A stretch of DNA of 64,000 nt, from contig CP136064.1 of assembly GCA_032622095.1 (NCBI GenBank), positions 192,107,948 through 192,171,947 of the forward strand, read 5' to 3'. The stretch comes from Siphonodentalium dalli. Its lineage: Eukaryota > Mollusca > Scaphopoda > Gadilida > Siphonodentaliidae. Of the stretch, positions 13,201 through 25,200 are shown piece after piece. The translations under genes and the position numbers were made by a program. The first letter of the stretch is position 1. Every line of letters begins with the position of its first letter. Under the pieces are notes generated by a model, which saw only the letters and a list, made by a program, of their open reading frames with translations, did no database searches and was not told where the DNA came from.

Positions 13201-16200
13201 GGGCTGGGACATGGAATACAACAACGTTTGAATTGTTTTTAAATTTACAAATTTGTTGATTTTATTCAATTTTTTTTCGTTCTGAAAACACACTATAAAG
13301 TGTATATAATATAATAACGAACACGAGACATACATAATTTATAAACTGTTAACAAAAGATATCAAATTCAATACATGACAAAGATGACTCAGTGGAGTTT
13401 ATAAAGTGAACATAAAAACATTGAGGTAAGAATCTTTTTAAGGAATGCAACTTTATTTAATGATAATAAACACATAAATTAAAATAACAAACATGAGACA
13501 TACATGATTTATAAACTGTTAACAAAAGATATCAAACTCAATACATGACAAAGATGACTCAGTGAAGTTTATAAAGTGAACATAAAAATATTAAGGTAAG
13601 AATCGTTTTAAGCATTACTAAACCGTTTAGCACAGACCACAGTCCACTTCACTCATCCGATCATCACCAAACTTCATATTTATCTTGATATTGATCTATC
13701 AGATGAGAGCTATCAAATATTTTTTTAATTTCATAGGAAAAAATGGTCGCCAGCGGCCATATTGCATTTACGTTATATTTTATCGCGTCATGTCGATATC
13801 TAGTATTACTTAGAAATTTCACCTTTCCAGATTCATAATTGCTCCATTGACCGTAACAGATGAAATTATTCCCCTCTTCGGATAGAGTGTCACTGAAACT
13901 TTATTTTGTCAGACTGTCTGTATAATCACTAATTATATATGGCAATAATCTGTAATAAGATGTAGCACTATTTTATTTTATATTTACATGCAGTGCTGTT
14001 TTTATACATCAATTCTAATCCCCCTAGATCATCATGTGATCGATCATACATCGCGCGAGGACCTGGTTGAATTAAGGGGGGTTTTATGGATCACTTCTGT
14101 CCTCAAGCTAGATTATACTTATGACATTTAATGGCATGTTTCTAACGTGGAGGGTTAGATATGCTTGAGAAACCACCACTCTTTAATTCACACCAAGTTC
14201 TCAGCTGTCATGTTCGGATATTAGAACCCATAGCCATGATATATGGTTTATTTTGTGTATACTAGTAATATAGTTATTTTCAGTACCTTTATATACCAGT
14301 ACTGTGTATAACAATGCATATAAATTAATCCATGTATACATGTATATTGATTCAACGGATTCAGTGGTTTTGTCCATCAGTCTATCAAATTTGCGGGGAA
14401 AACATGGCCACAAGCAGTACACCCTGCTAAATTTCGAATTTGAATCAATTGGCGCACCCTGCAGCCAGCTTTTATTGGAGAACTTTTTCTTATGTGGATA
14501 TTTTGGGTCACCGCTAGATGTGAGCCATATTTTGTTCTCAAACTGTCCTTGTGAAGACATCACTGCCAGCGGTGATCTTCAATTTTACTATTTTTATGGC
14601 TAAATAATTTGGTTGATCCTACAGACGACACCCTTGTCCGATCGTCATCAGATTCCACAATTATCTTCTGGATAACCAGGGTGAGAGTAATCTAATTTTC
14701 CCGAATTTCGTTAAAAAATATTACCACAGGCAGCAATTTGGTATCTTACTCTTTGATCCTCTTTTGCATGACTGAATTGTTTAGCAACTGTACAGACATA
14801 TCCCTCGTCTGGTTTTTATATACATGTATATCTCTTCATGCGGATAGCCAGTATTACGTAGGTACTTCAACTTTCTGCATTCCTGTCATCATTTGAAATA
14901 TAAAAATTTACCTGATACATGCACCCTTCAAAATTTGTTTCGTCGTATCTATTTTAATGACCCGTATGGTAATATTGATACAGATATATTTGTCAAACAT
15001 TTCTTTGTACAATATACAGGTATTTAGTTTGTAACTAAATCTAGAAATATATAATAGTAGCTCGTGGACCCCACTTCGTCCGGGATGTTCCCCTCTGATT
15101 TTCGGAGAAATGCGCGATTTAACCTTGAATTGACTATTTTAAAGGTGAAGGTCATGTCGGGGTCACGATTTGACCCGTCCAAAACACTCCCCGGACAAAA
15201 GTCACGACAAAAGTACCCGTCGAAATCCGCCCGGCTTTATACCCGATTTGACCTTGAATTGACAATTTTGAATGTCAAGATCAGGTCAGGGTCATGATTT
15301 GACCCACCCGAAACACTCCTGGGACAAAAGTAACAGTAGGTATCAAATTTCGTTGAAATACTTCCGTTTTACCAGATTTGACCTTGAATTGATCTTTTTG
15401 AATGTCAAAGTCAGGTCGGGACAAGATTTGACCCGTCCAAAATACTCCCTGGAAATAATTTCCCCTAGGTATCAAATTTCGTCAAATCTGTCCGGCAGTT
15501 TTCCCGGCCATAGCTAACAGACAAACAGACAGACAAATGTCCAAAATATATATTAAACTAGCTGATGTACTCGACTTCGTTCGGGCTAGTTAGGGATTTT
15601 TTTTGTGATCGCCTCCATCTGGACAGTACCCAGTATATACAGCGTCTGGCCAAACTATTGTTCAATTGGTCCAGAAACATGCCTATATCAGCACGTTCGA
15701 GAACATGGTCCCACGTGAAATTGGACCCGTCCATATTGCTCCCGGGATCGAAGTAGTCCTACACACAAATTTTTAGTCGGATCGGTCAAGGTCCAGAAAC
15801 ATGCCTATGAGCGAGGTCAAGTTGACACGTTAAATACCAAATTCGAGCAGTGTTAGAGTCTATAACACATACACACATGCATTCACGCATACACACATAC
15901 ATACATACATACATACAGGCAGGTGTTTCAAAATGTATAATCGATAGCTACAACAATTCTATGGTAGATAGTTCACGGCCGACCTGATGCATGCATCTTA
16001 GTTTTCTTGTACCTATATTGCCACAATATATCACGAGAATCCCGGGTCGTACGTTGTGACTGGTCGAATTATTGACAATAAACAGGTCATGATGATCGCA
16101 TTGTTGCAAATGAGACGATAAGTGAATTATTAAGGAACTGTAAACCAAAAACACGCTTTGAGTTGTAAAAGTTGTACGAAATAATGATCGTACGTGTTCG

Positions 16201-19200
16201 TCAAAACTCTTACGCGTTATCGTTTTGCGAAAGGACTTTTTGGCCATACGGATAGACTTACGACTACGAATAGCTATCCGTATTCGTAATCGTAAACGTG
16301 AGGATGCGAAAGGTCTCTAATAATAAAGAAACCACGGACTGTGATCAGGTATATTTCATTTGTCTTATCATTTATCGAAGAACGATTGGTATGCATGAAG
16401 AACTTGAAGCATACAATGTAAAAAATTAAACACTCAGCGGTTGGCTTCGTATTAAAGCTGAACATTATGTTCATGTGTAAATAGTTCTCTTTTCTTGAGA
16501 TTTCTTGGTTTATAATTCGGCTGTATAGAAACGAGCTAATGTGAAATAAATATTCAGGGTGTGACGAAATCCGTTTTTAAAGACGCTCAAGTGTTTCATG
16601 GACTAAAGATTTAATAATATTTTTTACAGATTCTTGACGGACAGATACCTTGGTTTTGAATTTATAACTCCAATCCATACGGGCTAATGTTATGGTCAAT
16701 AAACGCTCTTTATCGTTTAGTAGCATAGAATATTGCTGGCGCATTGTCACAGTACTTTGAACATCAAACCTTCCCGAAAGCTTGACTATAGACTATTGCC
16801 GAACATTGTTTGCCAAAGGGTATGTTTTCTGAATATTTTGATAGGCCATTGTTCTGTCCGATTGTGTCTGAAGTTTGACATGCCCTGATGCCTGAACATT
16901 ATGTTTTCGTTTAAAGGGGTACTGTACACTAAATCCAGCCATTTATGGGACCATCTCCTTTTATAATCAATAGTATATATGCAGAAAATTAATGCATTTG
17001 AGCCATGGATTAGTGCAAAATATTCTCGTATGCTCTACGAACGATGCAAACAACATGGTAATTACAATGAAAATGAATTTATGACTCCAGTCATTTATTC
17101 ATTTTATTATAACTACCATGTTGTTTGCCTCGTTCATAGAGCACCTACTTGTATTGTGCACTCTCATGGCTCAAATTCATTTATTTGTTGCATATATTTT
17201 GTTGAGTATAAAAGGAGATGGTCCCATAAATGGTCGGATTTAGTGTACGGTACCCCTTTAAGTGACTGTGATTGATAAAAAAAATGTTATTTAACGATGC
17301 AAGAGATGACATTGAGTTAATTTATCAAACTTTCGAGGTATCCATCGCATAATTTATCTGTTAAATGTCCACCTGACATGAGTTTAGAGAATCTTTTAAA
17401 TTTGCTGTTTCATTCCAAATGTTCAATCAATCTAAATTTTAAGTCATAGTACTCATGGGAATCTATAATTTTGGATTACAAATGTTATCTGAATCCACAA
17501 TATACCAGTGCGTGACCTTTAGTATTTGATATAGAGCGGCTGAGAGTAGCTAGTTTAAATATCAAATCATTCTTACAGGTGGAAGTCAATTGTTTGTGTC
17601 TACAATGACATGGGGGGGGGGGGGGGGGGACTGAACCATTTCAACCAAAAGACAAAGAGACCCTCATCTCAACGACACGTACCACCGGAACAGCAAAGCA
17701 AAGGAGATCCAGAACCTTTCTTGAAAAATGGTATCATGATCATCAGTGGCTCGAGCTCTGTGCATCTGGGAAATCAGTTTTCTGCTTCTTGTGTTCCTAT
17801 ATTACAAAGAAAGATATGCACACACTCACTACATAACAGGAAAATTCTTTTACACAGGATGGTTTCCAGAATTGGGAAAAAGCAAAAGAAAAGTTTGCTG
17901 AACACGAAGCTAGTCAGGGTCACCGTGAGTGTAGTCTGAAATGCAGTAACATTGGGAACTATCAGTGGCTACACAGATGGGTACACAACTGGCAGAATAT
18001 CAAAAGATGCGACGATATATGCTGTTGGCTGAGATATCATCACTTCGTTTCCTCTTGCGACAAGGATTAGCAATTCGGGGGCACAATGAGGAGAATGGAA
18101 ACTTCCACCAATTGATGAAATTACGATGCAACGATAATCCAGGAATGTTAGCATGGATGAAAGAAAAAAAGTATGCCTCCCCACAGATAACAAACGAGCT
18201 CATCACTATCATGGGACACGACATTCTCAGACGGTTGTTATCAAACACCAGAAATGCCGTTTATTTTCATGGCTGATGAGACACGGGATATGAGCAATAA
18301 GGAGCAAATGGTAGTATGCGTTCGGTGGGTGGACGAGGACTATTCAATAAATGAGGATCCGCTGGGGCTGGTCGAAATCTCGTCAACGACAGCTGACAAT
18401 ATCGTGCACCATATACGGGACGTCATGACCAGATGTATACTCCCCATTGAAAACTGCCGGGGACAAGGCTATGGTGGAGCTTCTGCCATGAGCGGGAGGT
18501 TAACTGGTGTGGCGACACAATTTCAAGATCTGGAAAAACGAGCCTCACCTGTTCACTGTCTTGCTCATTGTCTGAACCTCTGTTTGCAGGATGCGTGTCA
18601 AAACCTAATTCCAATGCGTGATGCTTTGGATCTTGTGAGAGAGAGAGTGTAAAATTGATACGAGCATCGCCGAAGCGAGCTTCTCTCTTTACTGCGTTGA
18701 AAGAGGAACAATCTGGGCGACCTGAGGTATCTCGTAACCTCAAGCCCCTTTGTCCAACACATTGGACTGTTCGCACTGATTCTATCCAAGCAGTTCTCGA
18801 CAACTATAAGGAGCTCAAAGGAACTTTGGATATAATAAAGAGCCAAGGAGGAGAAGCTGGTATCAAAGCTGGGGGTCTGCTCACACACCTTGGTAAATTC
18901 AGTTCTTACTTTGGCCTGAAATTTGCCCATTTTATTTTTGCTGCAGGTGAACAACTTTAAAAGATCCTCCAGACCAGCGACCTGAACTTGCAGGAAGCCA
19001 GTGAAACAGCGACACTAACGGTCAAATACTATGATCGAGGAATTTGCAGCATTTTACAACAAAGTTGTCGACTCTTCAATAGACAAAACAGAACAACCCG
19101 TCCTGAAAAGAAGACGCAAGGTCCCGAAAAGGTTGGACGACAGTGCTGAGACTCACCATGAATTCGACACACCTGAAGATTTGCACCGACAACAGTACTA

Positions 19201-22200
19201 TGAAACTCTTGATCTGGTCAAAGGAGAAATTCAAAACCGCTTCTCACAGAAAGGATTCCTATAGTTTTGCGAGAGATTGAACGAATGCTATTAGATGCCG
19301 CAAATGGCAGGGATGTAATTCTGCCAGCAACTGTGTCTAAATTATACGCTGATGATCTTGACATGGAACGTCTTCAAACCCAATTGAAAATGTCACCGGA
19401 CATGATAACATCATCACAAATAAACGCACAGATACCCATCAAGAGGATCAGCAAAATTTCTACTATCTGTACTATCATGTTCAGATTCTATATACATTAT
19501 ACATATATACAAGATGGGGATATATGAATTTCAAGATTTTTCACCGTATATACCCCGAAATATTATTTGTTGAAAATCTTTTTCAACTTTTCCCTGGATT
19601 TATAAAAACAATCCTGTTGGCTATTAATCTCTTATTTTTATTCCAACCCCTCCATCTCCAATCTATATATAAATTTCAAGGGAAGAGATTTGCCGTCTTC
19701 AATAAGATACATTTTTGGAAATGATTAACCAAAATCTAGCGATACACACGTTAATGAATTGGTCATTGTAAACATTAGTGCAAACCATTTTCATTTTTTA
19801 TTTATTAAAGTATCAAATTTTTCAATGCTCATTGAACCCAGTCATTAACTTATCGGTCAGATTAAAGATACAACTCGTAGTTATCTGTCTATAACCAAAT
19901 CAGGTAAATTATAAGTTGAATAAGCAGTCGCCGACGGCGGTGCCCCCCCCCCCCCCCCGCCTAGGTCGACGCAATTGAGGATTGGCATGTATGATTCTGC
20001 GACCTTTTCTAGAATTAGAGAGCAGTCACATGTGTGTAGCCGATCAGCATTTATTTTGTTATCTGCAACACCAAACCGTTCAAACTTCACTGATATAGAA
20101 GAGTTTGAGAGATATTCATAGGTATACTGAGTAACAGCTGTAGATCATAGTGTCCGTGTCTCAAAACAGTAGTCATAGTTGCCTCAGATCAAGTGATGAA
20201 ACAGAATATTTCGCGTTTATCATAATAATGCATGGTAGTACAACATGAACGCAATTTATCAAAACTCAAAGGAGTACCATATAGTATCTTCAATACATTC
20301 TAAACTTGGCCAAAACTGCCTACATACTCTGTGGAAGAGGCTGTGTTTAAACCTGGAAATGATATTTTATTATATTCCCCAAGGCCACACATACTACGTT
20401 TTCTGCAACCGCATAACAGCGTTTACCCCTTCTCCATGGTGTTAAACATATCTGCTGCAAACACAACCGTAAATAGCAACGGTGAGTGAATTATCAAAGC
20501 TGAAATAACAGTTTTAAACGCTGATAACATGATATTTAGCATGTTTATGGGTGGTATGTGTAAGATATTTTCAAACAACAAGATACTCAAAACTAATATT
20601 GTGCATTGCGTGGTAACATATTCCAGTTGTAAAGTGCCGACTGAAGTAATTTGAACAAAACTGTCTTCTGGGAAACAGGTTTGGTAGCAGCATGAAAATT
20701 AGTTTCAAACACAATGTACGATGTACCGTCTCTTTAATCTGGTGAGATTGTGTGCTAATCTATTGCAGAGATTACTGTTTCTTTACAGTATAATAAGCAT
20801 TGCGACATAAGTGTCGCCTTTATGATGACGGAGAGTCTTGAAAAATCGTAAATGTAACTATTATTTATACCGCAAAGGTGTACACTTCAGTTTCTACGTT
20901 AAAATCAATAATTAATCATCTTCTGAATGAAACTACCACGCACTGTGTGGCGAAACATTACTTTGTGTGTTGCGTGCCAGAAATTAGTACTTTTTGGCCC
21001 GACAGTTAGAAATATTCTGAGCAGAAAACTCGAACTTTAAAGAAATAAATAATTGGGGTTGGCTTGCGTTGCAGTGACCGATACATCCGTCAGGTGGATA
21101 TATGTTAATGACCTATGTACCTTTACATATATTTAACAACAGACTTGTATATCACCAATACGTATTTTCACTTCTATGTGGTTATCCCATATGTTGTTTT
21201 CGTCGTGGCTTGACTTGGAGTTGCGACCATTTTGACAGCCATTTCATCTCCGCAATTTTACTGTTATCTGTCCGTATCACTGTATTCGCTTCCGTACTCT
21301 AATATCACAAAACTGGCATAGCTGCGTAATTATTATGCCACAATATATCGTATAATGACTTGTTTAGATAATTGATGTCATATAGACATATAGACGCCGT
21401 CTTGGATAACAAAGTGCCACCAAAGCGGATTTTAGATATGTTATACTGAGGACTCTCCTGCGTACTTTGACACCAAAATCGCTTCTTTGCCAATTTATTC
21501 CGGGTTCATTTCGCGTACCACCACCATACAGTTGTTGAAATCACTAGTTTCGGTTCGTCATACATGTCTCTTTGCATTTAAATATTTAAATCAACTCCAT
21601 GTTGTATTAATTTGGTTTGAGATGAAAAACTTCTATTCAGGAATACGGGTCTGAATTTGTGAACATACTTTTGAATTTTTGGAGGATGTAAGTATGGCAC
21701 AAACCCATGGTTTAGTATCAGGAATGAACGTAATTCCTGTTTCATCAATAAAATACAGTGGGTATACATAGCTACCTATGTTCATTCCCATACATTGGCT
21801 GGCAATCATTTGATTACCATTAGGCAAATAAACATTATTTGAGTCTCAGTCATTTTTTTTCTGAATCAATGAGGAAGGGAGGACTTTTTTTATTTTTTTT
21901 TTATTATGCCTATCGTGAGCATTGATCATGATCGCTTCCATTATCTAGTCATATTCAGAAAATGTATGAATGGCATAGGGATTACCAATAATGTTCTAAT
22001 ACCCCTGACTATTTACAACTGTTATTGTTGTCTATAAATTGACACCTCTCCAATATGACATGCGATCCTGAATTTCCTCCAGTGCCTTTCAATTGTTCTG
22101 GAGATACAATAAGTACATCAGACAATGATGATCAGCTAATCATTTTCTTCAATTAAGTCATCTACGTAATGCTCTATGTCACTATCAATGTTTGTTTTTT

Positions 22201-25200
22201 TGGTCATAGATTGTAAAATCAAAAATCGAAATAAAACGTCCAATGCGGGCCATTTATTTCAATGCGGTGGTATCTGAGATTCAAATAATATTTTTTTATT
22301 TAACCTAACCATATAAATATACTATCATTAGGCAAGATTAAGCAAATGGATATGGACTTATTTCTTCTGGGTTTATCTTTACAAATTAGCGGCAGAAATT
22401 ATTAATTATAAAAGTTGCCTCTCCCAGGGACTCGACGCAAAAGGCAGAAAACACAGGAATGCAGGTAATGACTACAATAGAAATTGAATATAATAGTTTA
22501 TGTAACATAACGTCAGATAAATTATCTTGTGTAGATATATGGGGCGACGAATTACATCAGTAACATATTGCATGATGTGTACATGACTTTTGCGCGTGAC
22601 TTAGTCAATATGCCGCTTCCATGGACCTGCAGTCAACTAATATTGTCAAATACTTCAATTAGATATGCATGCAGGCATTCAAAACATATTTTCAACGCCA
22701 CACATACAGGTAGAGCCAGGATGAAAGTTAAGGGAGAGACGCACATTTTGCATAAATTCAGGCAAAAATGACAAGATATTTTCAACAAAGAATTTCTCTG
22801 GATCTATCTGGCAAAAATCTTGAGTTTCTCATATCATCATCTTCATTGTATATAGAATCCGAGCAATTATTAACCCTTTGAACCCGACTGGCCGCAAAAG
22901 CGGCCAGCCAGAAAACGTTCATACACCCGACTGGCCGCAAAAGCGGCCAGCAGCATTCAGTGACATCATAAACCTATGTAGCATGTGTATACATGTTATA
23001 ACCATTGGTATATCCACTTATATCTATGTAAATGATCCCAAGGAACTTCCGCAGTGCCATGGGTGCATGTGTATGAGTTTGTTGCCGACTAGTTGGGGTA
23101 GAAAAACATGCGCATGCGCACAGAGCAGAATTCAACAAGCGTACAGTATTTGAAGCGATTCGGGTAAAGCTCTACATTGTTGCGCGGTTCGCAGGATTGT
23201 AGAAAGACACCATTTCGATCTGTTCCGGTCACTCTTTTTGGTTTAAATTAGTATTGCATACATAATCAGTGTTCTGTCATATGTGAGGAAGGCGCATGCA
23301 GTTTCTTATTTGAGTCGATTTGTTTTGCGCATGCGCATAGGATAAAATGATAAATGTATGGATTTTTGTGAAATGATACATCAAGGATCTCCATAGTACA
23401 TAAATTTGCGTTATACAGCTGCACGTTTTGACATTGCACCAGAGTAGTACTGTGGAAATGGGTTGCATGATCACAATACCATCTAGTCCGATCTACTTGC
23501 GCGTGCACATTACAAACACGTGGTCAAATCGTGCATTATTGAGCAATTATGTAAAATTTAAGACGCGTGGCACCATTTGAACATGACCATCACCGTGCCA
23601 TATAGGCGATGTCTAAAATGGGACGTAATGCCATTGAATGCACAGGGAAGTGGTGTCATTCGATCACTTGTGCTATATGCTTAGCAACCATTGATACCGT
23701 TAAATACAAACTACATGTAGGTTCAATCTTCTGACCTGATGTATCTCCAGTTTCACAATAGGGTATTGACTGCATAGAAAATGCCGTTTCTTAGCGCGGA
23801 ATTATACGACGCTATAAGCTATTATACTTTCAGTTCCGGGTAGTTGCTTAGAAAATGTTACCAGGGAGTGATCGTGTGGCAAAGTATACCGTTCTAAAAA
23901 AAATACACAGTGGCCCATGGGAACATACCTGTAAAATTTCAGACCTGTAGCACCATTTGAACATAACCATCAGCATGTGCATGCCAAGAATGTCTAAATT
24001 GGGGCTAATACAATTGGATTCACAGGGCAATGGTGTCATTCGATCATTTGGGGTATTTGCTTAGCAACCGTTGCTACCCTTAAATACAAGTTAGGATCAG
24101 ACTTCTGGCCAGATATATCTCAAATTTCTCAATAGGGTGTTGACTGCATCAAAAACGCCATTTCCTTGGGCTGAATTACGACCGTAAAAGCTATAATTGT
24201 ATTTTACTTTCAATATCGGGTAGATGCCTAGCAACCGTTACCAGGGAGTGACCACGTTGCAATGTAACCAGATCGTAAAATAATCAGTGGTGGTCCATGG
24301 GGAACATACATCTAAAGTTTCAGAAATGTGACGCCACTTGAACATAAACAACACCATACATCTAAACACTGGCCACAATATAAAAAATACCACTGGGAGC
24401 CCAGGGTCAGGGTGTCGTTCGTTGTGGGGAGCCAGGGTTCAAATGGTTAAGAGACAACAAAAACAATGGATTTTAATACATTTGATAGGTTGAAAATAAT
24501 AATTAATTTTGTGTCCCTTTCGGTACCAAGAACTGCTAGAACAATTAGTAATTTCACACAAAACTCCAAACAGCATATAGCTTATTGTGTTTGGCCATAT
24601 GCGAGGAGGCTTCATTTGTATCATAATGTTGAATTTGATTTTGAATTGCATAATATAATATCATACCCACATATAGTATAACGAAGAATAAAGCAGTCAC
24701 AAATATTCCAGCCCAATGAAAACAAATGTTGTTATACAGTGTGGTCCACTCAAACAGAGCAATCAACATGAATTAGGTCACAGTGTTAAGAGATTTGATG
24801 TGAGCTTTATGTTATGAACCCATGACCCACAACTGATCTCAGCCCAATTTCCCATTTGATCAACAGGCATGACATAAAAATTCTCAGATAAAAATAAAAT
24901 ATTTTTGGGTAATTGTCTTTCTTAATGAAAATAATCATCAAATTTCACAAATCAAGAATAATTAAGTCTCCACTCATGATCTTGAGATACGATATCATGG
25001 ATATATGTTACACAAGTTCTTGATACATGAAAATCAGTGAAAATTTAAATATTGTTCAGGCAAAAAAGTAAAGTAAACAAGAGCTACGCTAGGCGTGGAG
25101 ATATACGTCCGGTGTGCTTTTGTGAACTGGACACAAACAAACAATGGCAGTGACACTAAATTGTAGTAAACTCAAATATTGATATTTCTAATTCGAAAAA

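Noticed and set aside
14201-14603. Overlapping open frames of 120 and 99 codons on opposite strands
   Set aside because: No recognisable motif, no splice or promoter context, and mutually antisense.
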